A DNA stretch of 61,324 nt from Sulfurimonas sp. (GTDB lineage: Bacteria > Campylobacterota > Campylobacteria > Campylobacterales > Sulfurimonadaceae), in assembly GCF_026988655.1 (NCBI RefSeq), contig NZ_JALSKT010000065.1, positions 1 to 61,324 of the forward strand. The letters run 5' to 3'. Made by a program: the position numbers and the translations under genes. Below the pieces are notes generated by a model, which saw only the letters and a list, made by a program, of their open reading frames with translations, made no database searches and was not told where the DNA came from. How positions within the stretch are numbered: position 1 is the stretch's first letter; each line of letters opens with the position of its first letter. Of the stretch, positions 15,505 to 24,427 are shown piece by piece.

Positions 15505-17241
15505 GTGCAAGGGATAAGTGATGCTGATTTTAAAGATGCTTTATTAGAGCTCTTAAATGTAGACTCAAAAGATGTACATGCTGCGTTTGAAAAGATTGCA
15601 AAGCTTGCATCAAAACCTTTAAATGTAGTTCATTCAAGTATTTGGGTATGCAGTGAAGATAACACTGTGCTTGAATGTATCGCGCAATGCGCAAGTGCAG
15701 AGATTGAACTTGATGACTACATCTCTTGTAAACATACGCCAAAGTTTAAGAGACCTCTTTTGTTAGACCTTCAAAAAGAAGAATTGTCACACTATAAACG
15801 TTTTCATAACTATGTTAGGAGTTATGGTTTATCCTCCCTACTGCTAACTCCCTTAGTAATCGAGAATGAAATTGTCGGTGTTTTAGCACAAAGTTCTGTA
15901 CTAAACGTAGCTGCTTGGGGCGATAGAGAAGTGAGTTTTGCTATCTCTGTTGCAAACAGTATTTCCTTACATCTTGAGATGCAAAAAAAACAGCAAACGC
16001 AGCAACAACTACTAAACTTTACACAGCTCCTCAGTACCTCTCAAACTGTAATCTTACATTGGGAAAACAAAGAAAATTGGCCAGTTAAATATATTACGAG
16101 TAATATTTCTCAGTTTGGCTACTCTCGTGAAGATTTTTTGAGTGCTAAGATTAGTTACTTTTCTATTATTTGCAAAGAAGATGCTAAAAGATTAACTGTT
16201 GAGATGAAAAAGTACATAAAAGATGGCATAGATAAATTTTCACAAGTCTATAGAATTAGAACGAGTGAGGGGTTGCTTCGATGGGTTGATGTGCGTATCA
16301 TAGCTCAAAGAAATAAAGTGGGAGAAGTAGCGGCATATTTGAGCACTATTAATGACATTACCTATCTTATAGAAAAAGAACAAAAAGTTGAACTCTTAGC
16401 AAAAGCACTTGAGCAAACAAACCATATGGTTTTTATTACAGATAAAAATGCCATCATTACTTATGCAAATGATTCAGTTGTCAAACAAACTGGATACAGT
16501 ATGGATGAACTTATAGGGCAAAAAACAAGTATATTTAAGTCTGGAGAATATGATGAGGCTTTTTACAAAAAGCTTTGGGACACAGTGCTAAGAGGTGAAA
16601 ACTATAGTAACATCATTATAAATAAAAAGAAAAATGGTGGACTTGTTTATAATGATATAAACATAACCCCAATACTAGATGAAAGCGCTAAAGTGCAGCA
16701 CTTTGTTGTTACGTATAAAGATGTTACCATTCAGATGAAATTAGAGCAAAAATTAGAGAATCTTGCAACAACAGATAGCTTAACTCAAGTTAATAATAGA
16801 TATAAGATAAATATGGAGATAGATCTTCGTATAGCAAGAGCAAAACGCTACAATGAACCTTTTGCTCTTGTAATGCTTGATATAGATAATTTTAAAAAAG
16901 TAAATGATACCTATGGACATTATGTGGGGGATATTGTACTGAAAGATTTGAGTCATATTGTACATCAAAACATCCGTCAGGTAGATAGTTTTGGGCGTTG
17001 GGGCGGTGAAGAGTTTATGTTGATCTTGGATAATGCTACAAAAGAGGAAGCGCTTAAAATTGCTGAGAAGCTGAGACATATTATCAGTGTGACGACTATT
17101 GCTGATCATTATAAGATTACTGTTAGTATTGGAGTGAGTACCTATAGGATGAATGAGCCAAAGTCGCTACTGTTGCAACGAGTAGACGATGCTTTATATA
17201 AAGCAAAAGAGAACGGAAAGAATCAAGTGAGGTTTCAGTAG
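15505..17241 (+). CDS. GAF-PAS-PAS-GGDEF diguanylate cyclase
   Basis: A 578-residue soluble sensor cyclase. An N-terminal GAF-like domain (about 10-155) is followed by two PAS domains (about 170-290, including a PAC-type end DITYLIEKEQ, and about 295-410, with ITDKNAIITYAND) and a GGDEF domain with GGEEF at 500-504. The inhibitory RxxD is present as RQVD five residues upstream, so feedback control by cyclic di-GMP is likely. The start is a GTG, with AGGA upstream. No transmembrane segment is seen, so it should sense a cytoplasmic cue. Confidence 0.9.
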   Translation: MQGISDADFKDALLELLNVDSKDVHAAFEKIAKLASKPLNVVHSSIWVCSEDNTVLECIAQCASAEIELDDYISCKHTPKFKRPLLLDLQKEELSHYKRFHNYVRSYGLSSLLLTPLVIENEIVGVLAQSSVLNVAAWGDREVSFAISVANSISLHLEMQKKQQTQQQLLNFTQLLSTSQTVILHWENKENWPVKYITSNISQFGYSREDFLSAKISYFSIICKEDAKRLTVEMKKYIKDGIDKFSQVYRIRTSEGLLRWVDVRIIAQRNKVGEVAAYLSTINDITYLIEKEQKVELLAKALEQTNHMVFITDKNAIITYANDSVVKQTGYSMDELIGQKTSIFKSGEYDEAFYKKLWDTVLRGENYSNIIINKKKNGGLVYNDINITPILDESAKVQHFVVTYKDVTIQMKLEQKLENLATTDSLTQVNNRYKINMEIDLRIARAKRYNEPFALVMLDIDNFKKVNDTYGHYVGDIVLKDLSHIVHQNIRQVDSFGRWGGEEFMLILDNATKEEALKIAEKLRHIISVTTIADHYKITVSIGVSTYRMNEPKSLLLQRVDDALYKAKENGKNQVRFQ

Positions 17242-17243
17242 TT

Positions 17244-17375
17244 ATGAAAATATTATTTTTTAGTTTGTTTGTTGTTTTTGGTTTGAGTGCTTGTGCTTCG
17301 CATGAAGATAGTGCTTACTATGATAGAGCAAATACAGCGAGCCAAAAAGCTTTAGAGCAGTTAGATAAAGAGTAA
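17244..17375 (+). CDS. Small lipoprotein (43 residues)
   Basis: A short frame two bases after the stop of the GGDEF gene. It encodes a hydrophobic signal peptide ending in the lipobox LSAC (residues 14-17) and a mature part of only 27 residues beginning CASHEDSAYYDRA. It would be anchored to a membrane through the acylated cysteine. The perfect bidirectional hairpin begins at its stop codon, which supports it as the last gene of the unit. Function unknown; the lipobox and placement make it likely to be real. Confidence 0.65.
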   Translation: MKILFFSLFVVFGLSACASHEDSAYYDRANTASQKALEQLDKE

Positions 17376-17399
17376 AAGTCAGAATTTGTTCTGACTTTT
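17374..17399. terminator. Bidirectional terminator
   Basis: A perfect 11-base inverted repeat, AAAAGTCAGAA (17374-17384) and TTCTGACTTTT (17389-17399), with a TTTG loop. A/T runs on both sides allow it to end both the rightward lipoprotein transcript and the leftward peroxiredoxin transcript. Confidence 0.8.
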
Positions 17400-17414
17400 A
17401 CTAGTGAGTTGTGA

Positions 17415-18011
17415 CTAGAGTTCTGACTCGTGTTTTGCTAAGTATTCAGCAACACCTTCAGCATCAGCTTTCATACCTTCGTCACCTTTTTGCCAACCAG
17501 CAGGGCAAACTTCACCGAACTCGTCAGTAAATTGTTGAGCGTCAATCATTCTTAACATCTCATCAACATTACGTCCAAGTGGTAAATCATTTACTACTGC
17601 GTGACGAACAATCCCTTTGTCATCAATTAAGAATGAACCACGAAGTGCAACAGCATTGTTTAAAAGAACATCATAATCACGAGCGATGTCTTTTGTTAAG
17701 TCTGCTACTAATGGAAAATTGATACGGCCAATTCCACCTTTTTCAACTGGAGTTTCTCTCCAAGCAAAGTGAGAAAATTGAGAATCAACTGAAACACCTA
17801 CAACATTTACACCACGATTTTGAAATTCTTCATATCTGTGAGAGAATGCAATAATTTCTGATGGACAAACAAAAGTAAAATCTAATGGGTAAAAGAATAG
17901 AACTGTACCTTTTTTACCGAAATTTTCACTTAATTTGAAGTCTTCAACGATTGAACCATCAGCTAAAACTGCTGTAGCTGTAAAATCTGGAGCTGGATTT
18001 GTTACTAACAT
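17415..18011 (-). CDS. Typical 2-Cys peroxiredoxin (AhpC/TSA family)
   Basis: A 198-residue peroxiredoxin that reduces hydrogen peroxide and organic hydroperoxides. The peroxidatic Cys is C49 in FTFVCPSE and the resolving Cys is C169 in GEVCPAGW, so it is the two-cysteine type. The frame is open to 18050, but ATG at 18011 (MLVTNPAPDF) is preferred: it matches the family start and has AAGGA upstream. A -10-like TAAAAT on the minus strand lies at 18041-18046. It shares the hairpin at 17374-17399 with the convergent lipoprotein gene. Confidence 0.93.
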   Translation of the reverse strand: MLVTNPAPDFTATAVLADGSIVEDFKLSENFGKKGTVLFFYPLDFTFVCPSEIIAFSHRYEEFQNRGVNVVGVSVDSQFSHFAWRETPVEKGGIGRINFPLVADLTKDIARDYDVLLNNAVALRGSFLIDDKGIVRHAVVNDLPLGRNVDEMLRMIDAQQFTDEFGEVCPAGWQKGDEGMKADAEGVAEYLAKHESEL

Positions 18012-18088
18012 ATATATGTCCTTGTGTTTTATTTGTGATGATTTTATCAAAGTTTTACTAATAGTAAAATAAAGATAATTGCTAGCTT

Positions 18089-18343
18089 TTAGTTTATAAC
18101 TTTTGATTTTGCTAGGGCTGCTTCAATCTCTTCTTTACTTACATCTCCAGTAAGATTAAGTTCAACTGCTCCATCATCGCCACTGACTTGCATATTGGAT
18201 ATTTTTTGCTTTGTTTCATCGCTCATACACTCACATTTTCCCGTTGAACAATTTTCGACCATAGAGACAATATTTTTCTTTTTTACCTCTCCCATAAATG
18301 AGATTTTAACGCCTTGCTCTGTTTTATTTACTGATTTTTCCAT
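18089..18343 (-). CDS. Small Cys-rich protein of the arsenic operon, unknown function
   Basis: An 84-residue protein that I do not recognise. It has two strand-helix-like parts (VKISFMGEVKKKNIVSMVE and VELNLTGDVSKEEIEAALA) around a cysteine cluster, CSTGKCECMS (residues 32-41). This suggests a small metal or metalloid binding fold. AAAGGAAA before the ATG is a good ribosome-binding site. It follows arsC by 24 bases on the same strand, so it is probably the third gene of arsR-arsC-X. A role in arsenic handling is inference from context only. Confidence 0.75.
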   Translation of the reverse strand: MEKSVNKTEQGVKISFMGEVKKKNIVSMVENCSTGKCECMSDETKQKISNMQVSGDDGAVELNLTGDVSKEEIEAALAKSKVIN

Positions 18344-18367
18344 AATTTTTCCTTTGTAATATTTGGG

Positions 18368-18778
18368 TTAGCATAGTTCATTTTTGATGATTGGTAGCAG
18401 TTTAGCTTCTATAAGCGTGAGAGTTTTTGCATACTCTTCATCTTCTTTACCACTTGGGTCTTCAAAACCCATATGGATTGTTTTTACTGCGTTTGGAAAC
18501 ACAGGACAGGTCTCTTTTGCTGCGTCACAGACAGTGACAACCAAATCAAATGGCGTGTCTAAAACAGTCTCTATAACTTTGGAGTGATATTCATCTCTCC
18601 AGTATCCTTTTTTTTCTAAGAGTGCTTTGGCGTGAGGGTTTACTTGTCCACTTGCTTTGACACCAGAACTCTGCGCATGCATACAATCACCTAGCTTCGC
18701 ATTGACCAAAGCTTCAGCCATTATCGAGCGACAACTGTTGCCGGTGCATAGGATTAAGACTTCTTTTTTTTGTTTCAT
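18368..18778 (-). CDS. arsC: Arsenate reductase, low-molecular-weight phosphatase type
   Basis: A 136-residue ArsC of the thioredoxin-coupled type. The phosphatase loop is CTGNSCR (C11 to R17) and the redox pair lies in VTVCDAAKETCPVF. It reduces arsenate to arsenite, which the divergently encoded ArsB then exports. Its ATG overlaps the arsR stop (ATGA), so it is translated together with the repressor. Confidence 0.92.
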   Translation of the reverse strand: MKQKKEVLILCTGNSCRSIMAEALVNAKLGDCMHAQSSGVKASGQVNPHAKALLEKKGYWRDEYHSKVIETVLDTPFDLVVTVCDAAKETCPVFPNAVKTIHMGFEDPSGKEDEEYAKTLTLIEAKLLPIIKNELC

Positions 18779-19095
18779 ATTTTACATTCTCCATCAGATG
18801 ATTTTGTTAAAGGGGGCAGTTGAATATCTAAATGTTTTATCTCTTCTAAGGCTTCTTGACGAAATCTGTCAAGTGGCGAGCGAATAGAGTAAAACCCCCA
18901 AGTTCCTTTTCTTTGTACTTTTAAAAAACCAGCATCTTTTAATAGTTTCAGATGGCGGGAAAGTCGTGACTGAATCATCCCCAAAGAGTTTTGCAAATCA
19001 CAAACGCAGCACTCACCATTTTCATCTAAAAAGCGTAAGATCAAAACTCTTGTTTCATCATTTAATGCTGAAACTGTTTTTAGAAATATTTCCAT
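18775..19095 (-). CDS. arsR: ArsR-family metalloregulatory repressor
   Basis: A 106-residue winged-helix repressor. The metal-binding segment ECCVCDL (C29, C30, C32) precedes the recognition helix QSRLSRHLKLLKDAG. Arsenite or antimonite binding to the cysteines should release it from the operator in the arsR-arsB gap. The start has GGAGG upstream, and a well-spaced sigma-70-type promoter lies at 19119-19146. Confidence 0.92.
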   Translation of the reverse strand: MEIFLKTVSALNDETRVLILRFLDENGECCVCDLQNSLGMIQSRLSRHLKLLKDAGFLKVQRKGTWGFYSIRSPLDRFRQEALEEIKHLDIQLPPLTKSSDGECKI

Positions 19096-19118
19096 ATTTA
19101 AGTACCTCCGTTTATGAA

Positions 19119-19157
19119 ATTATAGCAGAAAAAATATAAATATCAAGATATATTGAT
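19119..19157 (-). promoter_or_regulatory. arsR promoter and candidate ArsR operator
   Basis: On the minus strand TTGATA (19141-19146) and TATAAT (19119-19124) are 16 bases apart, a good sigma-70 promoter. The -35 box lies inside the inverted repeat ATCAA-N6-TTGAT at 19142-19157, which resembles ArsR operators. Binding there would block arsR-arsC and, being in the shared gap, could also control arsB. Confidence 0.6.
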
Positions 19158-19212
19158 TTATTGATTGTATTTAGTTATAGTTTCGTTATTAGTATATGAA
19201 AGAGGTGTATGT

Positions 19213-20475
19213 ATGATATTAGCATTTGGTCTGTTTTTAGTGACATTGGTATTTATTATCTGGCAGCCTAGGGGTTTGCAGATAGGAACAACGGCAGTTG
19301 TTGGGGCTGTGATGGCACTTGTTATAGGGGTAGTAGATTTTAATGATGTGCTCACTGTTATTGACATTGTTTGGGATGCGACCTTGGCGTTTATCGGGAT
19401 TATCATCCTCTCTATGGTGCTTGATGAGATAGGGTTTTTTGAGTGGGCTGCCATCAAAATGGCAAAGCTTAGTGGTGGAAGTGGAAATAAGATGTTTGTT
19501 TATATCTTGCTTCTTGGTGCTCTAGTCGCAGCTTTTTTTGCCAATGATGGAGCAGCTTTAATCCTTACTCCAATTTTATTAGCAAAGATGAAATACCTAA
19601 AAATGAAACCTTTAGCTATCTTTGCTTTTTTAATGGCGGGAGGTTTCATCGGGGATGCTGCTTCAAATCCACTTGTGATCTCAAATCTGACAAACATTGT
19701 AACTGTTGGTTATTTTGATATAGGTTTTGTAGAGTATGCAAAACATATGTTTTTACCAAATCTTTTGAGTATTTTTGCCTCTATTGTAGTTTTATGGATC
19801 TATTTTCGTAAAGATATTCCTCTTAAAGTAGATGTAAGCCAACTCCCAGAAGCAGCATCCGTCATTAAAAATCAAACAATGTTTAAAATTTCTTGGTTTT
19901 TTTTAGCACTTTTAATGCTTGGGTACTTTGTAGGAGATAGATTTCATCTTCCAGTTTCTGTTTTTGCTTTGGGTGGTGCTTTAGTATTTTTAGCTATTGC
20001 AAATCATTATAAGGCTGTTAAACCTCTTATAACGATAAAAGCTGCACCATGGCAGGTGGTGTGGTTTAGTATAGGTTTGTATGTTGTTGTGTATGGTCTA
20101 AAAAATGCAGGGCTAACAGATAGTGTGGCTTCTTGGATAGAACTTTTAAAAGCACAAGGAGATGTCGTGGCTATCATAGGTACGGGCTTTCTCTCAGCAT
20201 TTATTAGCTCAGTGATGAATAATATGCCAACGATTATGATTATGGACATAGCCATAGATAAAGTTGGCTATGTTGGGAATGAAGCACTCGTTTATGCAAA
20301 TATATTAGGCTCAAATCTAGGTCCTAAGATGACACCTATCGGTTCGCTCGCAACACTTCTTTGGCTCCATGTTCTTGCACAAAAAGGTGTAAAAATAGGC
20401 TGGGGAGAATATATGAGGGTAGGAGTAGTGGTCACTCCTCTTGTACTTTTTGTGGCTTTATTAGGTCTGCTTTAA
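19213..20475 (+). CDS. arsB: Arsenite efflux pump ArsB
   Basis: A 420-residue polytopic inner-membrane protein, close to the usual ArsB length of about 430. Family landmarks include FFANDGAALILTPI, GDAASNPLVISNLTNI and the C-terminal NILGSNLGPKMTPIGSLATLLW. It exports arsenite and antimonite. The frame extends upstream to 19165, but ATG 19213 (MILAFGLFL) is chosen because AGAGGTG lies just before it and the extra residues are not hydrophobic-family sequence. Divergent from arsR-arsC. Confidence 0.93.
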   Translation: MILAFGLFLVTLVFIIWQPRGLQIGTTAVVGAVMALVIGVVDFNDVLTVIDIVWDATLAFIGIIILSMVLDEIGFFEWAAIKMAKLSGGSGNKMFVYILLLGALVAAFFANDGAALILTPILLAKMKYLKMKPLAIFAFLMAGGFIGDAASNPLVISNLTNIVTVGYFDIGFVEYAKHMFLPNLLSIFASIVVLWIYFRKDIPLKVDVSQLPEAASVIKNQTMFKISWFFLALLMLGYFVGDRFHLPVSVFALGGALVFLAIANHYKAVKPLITIKAAPWQVVWFSIGLYVVVYGLKNAGLTDSVASWIELLKAQGDVVAIIGTGFLSAFISSVMNNMPTIMIMDIAIDKVGYVGNEALVYANILGSNLGPKMTPIGSLATLLWLHVLAQKGVKIGWGEYMRVGVVVTPLVLFVALLGLL

Positions 20476-20506
20476 AGGCTAAAAAAGCTCAAATTGAATA
20501 TACTTG

Positions 20507-20512
20507 TATAAT
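20507..20512 (+). promoter_or_regulatory. -10 box (TATAAT) for the glycosylation operon
   Basis: TGTATAAT lies 27 bases before the ATG of wbpA. It is the only clear promoter-like element before a run of 15 tightly packed forward genes, so it probably drives the whole 17-kb unit. Confidence 0.5.
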
Positions 20513-20539
20513 TATATAAATTTAAAATTATGAGTATGT

Positions 20540-21811
20540 ATGAACAAAGATAAAATTGCAATAGTAGGTTTAGGTTATGTAGGTCTTCCTCTAGCACACG
20601 CTTTTAGTGAAAAGTATGAAGTTGTGGGTTATGACATTAACCAAGCTAGAGTGGATGAACTTGAAAATAGTTTTGACAGAACACAGGAACTTACTTCTGT
20701 GCAACTTCAAGAAGCAAAAAAGAATGGCATCAAGTTTACGACAGCATTTGAGGAGATGAAAAACTCAAATATTTATATCGTAACAGTGCCAACTCCCATA
20801 GATAAAAAAAACGAACCAGATTTAACTCCCATTTTAAAATCAACCCAAAGTGTCGCAAAAGTCCTAAAAAAAGGTGACATCGTCATCTATGAGTCTACAG
20901 TGTATCCTGGTGTGACAGAAGAGGTCTGCGTACCCATCTTAGAAGAGGGAAGTGGACTCAAATTTAATGAGACTTTCTTTTGTGGTTACTCTCCTGAGCG
21001 AATCAATCCGGGAGATAAAGAACATACTGTTACAAAAATCCTTAAAATCACTTCAGGCTCTACCCCTGAGATAGCTAAAAAAGTAGATGAACTTTATAAA
21101 AGTATCATTACAGCTGGAACCTACTTAGCAGCCAATATCAAAGTAGCAGAAGCGGCTAAAGTCATTGAAAACACTCAAAGAGATGTCAACATCGCATTGA
21201 TGAATGAACTTGCTATGATCTTTGATACTATGGGTATAGATACAAACGCAGTGCTTGAAGCAGCAGCAACAAAGTGGAACTTTATAAAACTCTCCCCTGG
21301 ACTTGTAGGTGGACACTGTATAGGCATCGATCCATACTATCTTGTGCATAAAGCACAAAGCCTTGGTTATACACCAAACCTTATCCTCGGTGCCCGTCAT
21401 ATCAATAATGGTATGAGTAAACTCATCGCTGATAAAGCTATCAAGTTTATGATAAAAGAGGATAAAAAACTTAAAGGGGCAAATGTCTTAGTGCTTGGTA
21501 TCACCTTTAAAGAGAACTGCCCTGATATGCGTAACACAAAAGTTGTTGATATTATCAGTGAACTCAGAGAGTATGAGTGTAATGTAGATGTTTATGACTA
21601 CTGGGTAGATGAGAGTGATAAAAAAACTAAAGATGTTCCTTTTATAGATGAACTGTCATATGGTTCAAACAAATATGACTCTATCATTGTAGCTGTAGGA
21701 CATGATAAGTTTAAAACAATCACGCAAGAAGAGTTTACAAGCCTTTCAAATGGCAAGCCTATCATCATTGATGTTAAAGGCATAGTAGAAAATCCAACAT
21801 GGAGACTGTAA
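20540..21811 (+). CDS. wbpA: UDP-N-acetyl-D-glucosamine 6-dehydrogenase (WbpA/TviB type)
   Basis: A 423-residue nucleotide-sugar dehydrogenase that oxidises UDP-GlcNAc to UDP-GlcNAcA using NAD+. The Rossmann motif is GLGYVGLP near residues 10-17; the catalytic Cys is C260 in GGHCIGIDPYYL; the C-terminal domain has GITFKENCPDMRNTK. It is the first gene of the operon and is followed by wbpB, wbpD and wbpE homologues, the order of steps toward UDP-2,3-diacetamido-glucuronic acid. Substrate preference for the GlcNAc sugar is inferred from this context. Confidence 0.88.
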   Translation: MNKDKIAIVGLGYVGLPLAHAFSEKYEVVGYDINQARVDELENSFDRTQELTSVQLQEAKKNGIKFTTAFEEMKNSNIYIVTVPTPIDKKNEPDLTPILKSTQSVAKVLKKGDIVIYESTVYPGVTEEVCVPILEEGSGLKFNETFFCGYSPERINPGDKEHTVTKILKITSGSTPEIAKKVDELYKSIITAGTYLAANIKVAEAAKVIENTQRDVNIALMNELAMIFDTMGIDTNAVLEAAATKWNFIKLSPGLVGGHCIGIDPYYLVHKAQSLGYTPNLILGARHINNGMSKLIADKAIKFMIKEDKKLKGANVLVLGITFKENCPDMRNTKVVDIISELREYECNVDVYDYWVDESDKKTKDVPFIDELSYGSNKYDSIIVAVGHDKFKTITQEEFTSLSNGKPIIIDVKGIVENPTWRL

Positions 21812-21813
21812 TA

Positions 21814-22776
21814 ATGCAAAAGAAAAAATTCGCACTCATCGGAGCAGCAGGCTACATTGCTCCAAGACATATGAAAGCTATAAAAGAGACAGGAAATGAT
21901 CTCGTAGCAGCTTATGATATCTATGATGGTATAGGCATTATGGATAGCAACTTCCCTCAGGCTGATTTCTTTACCGAACTAGAGAGATTTGAAGACTTTT
22001 TAACCTCGTATAAACGCAGTAACAAGCTGGACTACATTAGTATTGCAAGTCCAAACTATCTACATAAAAGCCATATCCGTTTGACACTAGAACAGGGTGC
22101 CGATGCCATTTGTGAAAAACCACTTGTGCTAAATCCTGCAGATATTGATGAGCTAAAAATTATAGAACAAGAGACAGGCAAACGTGTCTATAACATCTTG
22201 CAACTGCGTTTACATGACTCTATCATTGCGCTTAAAGAGAGAGTCACAAAAGAGTTGCAAGAAAACCCAGATAAAATCTATGACATAGATTTAACTTACC
22301 TTACAAGCCGTGGGAAATGGTACTTTGAGTCTTGGAAAGGTAAAGAAGATAAATCAGGTGGTATCGCATCAAACATTGGTGTACACTTCTATGATATGCT
22401 CTGCTGGATATTTGGCGATGTTGAAGAAAACATCGTTCATGTAAAAACAGCAGATACAAATGCAGGATACTTTAAACTCAAAAATGCAACTGTGAGATGG
22501 TTTCTCTCTGTAAACTATGACTATATCCCAGAAGAGATACGTGAGAGAGGTTTAAGAACATACCGCTCTATCACAGTGGATGGTGATGAGATAGAGTTTA
22601 GTGGTGGATTTACAGACTTGCATACTAAAAGTTACGAGCATATCTTAAATGGTGGAGGATTTGGACTTGATGAGGCCTATGGTTCTATCCGAACGGTTTC
22701 AACTATTCGTCATCTTCCAGCTATTAGCTTAGAAGGTGATTTTCACCCTTTTTGTAAAAAAGTTTTAGCACAATAG
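21814..22776 (+). CDS. wbpB: Gfo/Idh/MocA-family oxidase, WbpB type
   Basis: A 320-residue NAD-dependent oxidoreductase. The nucleotide-binding start is [17 protein letters not shown], and the family EKP motif is in CEKPLVL (about residue 108). WbpB oxidises the 3-position of UDP-GlcNAcA so that WbpE can transaminate it. The frame is open from 21799, but the ATG at 21814 directly follows the wbpA stop (TAATAATG) and has GGAGA upstream. The assignment is strengthened by its wbpA-wbpB-wbpD-wbpE neighbours. Confidence 0.87.
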   Translation: MQKKKFALIGAAGYIAPRHMKAIKETGNDLVAAYDIYDGIGIMDSNFPQADFFTELERFEDFLTSYKRSNKLDYISIASPNYLHKSHIRLTLEQGADAICEKPLVLNPADIDELKIIEQETGKRVYNILQLRLHDSIIALKERVTKELQENPDKIYDIDLTYLTSRGKWYFESWKGKEDKSGGIASNIGVHFYDMLCWIFGDVEENIVHVKTADTNAGYFKLKNATVRWFLSVNYDYIPEEIRERGLRTYRSITVDGDEIEFSGGFTDLHTKSYEHILNGGGFGLDEAYGSIRTVSTIRHLPAISLEGDFHPFCKKVLAQ

Positions 22777-22778
22777 CC

Positions 22779-23345
22779 ATGAAATTCTTTGCACATGAAT
22801 CAGCCTATCTAGATGAGAATGTAACTATAGGAGATGGCACTAAGATATGGCACTTCTCCCATATACTCAGTCAAACAACCATAGGCAAAAATTGCTCTTT
22901 TGGACAAAACTGTGTCGTTGGTCCAAAAGTAAAAGTGGGCAATGGTGTCAAAGTGCAAAACAACATATCCATCTATGAAGGTGTAGAGGTCGAAGATGAT
23001 GTTTTTTTAGGACCCTCTATGGTCTTTACCAATGTCATTAATCCAAGAGCTTTCATACAAAGAAAAGATGAGTTTAAAAAGACACTACTCAAAAAAGGCT
23101 GCTCTATAGGTGCAAACGCAACAGTAGTCTGTGGTGTCACCATAGGTGAGTATGCACTCATTGGCAGTGGTGCGGTGATAAATAAAGATGTAAAACCCTA
23201 TGCGCTTATGGTGGGTGTTCCTGCGAAGCAAATAGGCTGGGTAGGCATCAGTGGCAATACACTCAAGTTTAGTGACAATAAAGCTGAAGATGAGTTTGCT
23301 TTTTATGAGATAGTAGATGATACTCTAAAGGTTACAGATAAATGA
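22779..23345 (+). CDS. wbpD: UDP-2-acetamido-3-amino-glucuronate N-acetyltransferase, WbpD type
   Basis: A 188-residue left-handed beta-helix acetyltransferase with hexapeptide repeats, for example [14 protein letters not shown] and [20 protein letters not shown]. WbpD transfers an acetyl group from acetyl-CoA to the 3-amino group made by WbpE. It starts two bases after wbpB and overlaps wbpE by 4 bases. It is the only sugar acetyltransferase in the operon, which matters because no PglD homologue is present. Confidence 0.87.
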   Translation: MKFFAHESAYLDENVTIGDGTKIWHFSHILSQTTIGKNCSFGQNCVVGPKVKVGNGVKVQNNISIYEGVEVEDDVFLGPSMVFTNVINPRAFIQRKDEFKKTLLKKGCSIGANATVVCGVTIGEYALIGSGAVINKDVKPYALMVGVPAKQIGWVGISGNTLKFSDNKAEDEFAFYEIVDDTLKVTDK

Positions 23346-24427
23346 AAATAGATTTCGCAAATTTACAATACCAGTACAAACTCTATAAAGAAGAGATAGA
23401 CAAAGCAATGCAAGATGTGCTTGATAGAGCAAACTACATCATGGGTGATGCAGTCAAAGAGTTAGAAGAGAACTTACAATCTTTTACAGGTGCAAAGCAT
23501 GCCATAACATGTGGTAGTGGAACAGATGCCCTTATCTTAGCTATGATGGCACTTGATATTAAACCAGGTGATGAGATAATAACTACGCCTTTTACTTTTA
23601 TAGCTACGGCTGAGACGATTGCTTTTTTAGGTGCTGTGCCGGTATTTGTAGATATAGATGAAAAGACATACAACATCGATCCAAACCAAATAGAAGCAAA
23701 AATCACTGCAAAAACAAAGGCCATTATCCCTGTAAGTTTGTATGGACAACCAGCAGATATGGATGCCATTGGGGCAATTGCAAACAAACACAGTCTCAAA
23801 GTCATCATTGATGGTGCACAATCTTTTGGCAGTACCTATAAAGGAAAAACTGACTCAAACCTAGGTGATATCTCAACAACAAGCTTTTTCCCCGCAAAAC
23901 CACTTGGATGCTTTGGAGATGGCGGAGCAGTCTTTACCGATGATGACGCATTGGCCCAAAAGATGAAAATGCTCAGAGTCCATGGACAAAACAAACGCTA
24001 CCACCATAAATACATCGGTATGGGTGGAAGAATGGATACACTTCAATGTGCAGTAGTCAATGTTAAACTCAAACACTACAAAAACGATCTCGCCCTTCGT
24101 CAAGAAGTAGCAGCCAAATATACAACAGCTTTACAAAACAAAGAACTTGTTCTCCCCTTTGTAGATCTAAACGCAACATCAGCATGGGCACAGTACTCAG
24201 TGAGAGTTCAAAACAGAGATGCACTCCAAGCCAAACTCAAAGAGCAAGGCATTCCAACCGCAGTGCATTATCCTATGCCACTGCATTTGCAAGAGTGTTT
24301 TAGTTACTTAGGGTATAAAGAGGGTGACTTTCCTATAGCTGAGAGAGTGAGTAAAGAGATTATGTCTTTGCCTATGAATCCTTATGTTAGTGATGATGAG
24401 ATTGAGTACATTTGTGAGCGTTTATGA
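23342..24427 (+). CDS. wbpE: PLP-dependent sugar aminotransferase, WbpE type
   Basis: A 361-residue DegT/DnrJ/EryC1-family aminotransferase. The PLP-binding Lys is in [17 protein letters not shown], and the family motifs [19 protein letters not shown] and DGAQSFGS are present. WbpE aminates the 3-keto sugar nucleotide produced by WbpB. It overlaps wbpD at its start and the ligase gene at its end (ATGA). Confidence 0.88.
   Translation: MKIDFANLQYQYKLYKEEIDKAMQDVLDRANYIMGDAVKELEENLQSFTGAKHAITCGSGTDALILAMMALDIKPGDEIITTPFTFIATAETIAFLGAVPVFVDIDEKTYNIDPNQIEAKITAKTKAIIPVSLYGQPADMDAIGAIANKHSLKVIIDGAQSFGSTYKGKTDSNLGDISTTSFFPAKPLGCFGDGGAVFTDDDALAQKMKMLRVHGQNKRYHHKYIGMGGRMDTLQCAVVNVKLKHYKNDLALRQEVAAKYTTALQNKELVLPFVDLNATSAWAQYSVRVQNRDALQAKLKEQGIPTAVHYPMPLHLQECFSYLGYKEGDFPIAERVSKEIMSLPMNPYVSDDEIEYICERL

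Noticed and set aside
15491-15517. Eight-codon ATG frame starting at the predicted transcription start before the GAF-PAS-GGDEF gene
   Set aside because: The ATG probably coincides by chance with the preferred A at +1; AGGA inside it serves as ribosome-binding site for the GTG start.
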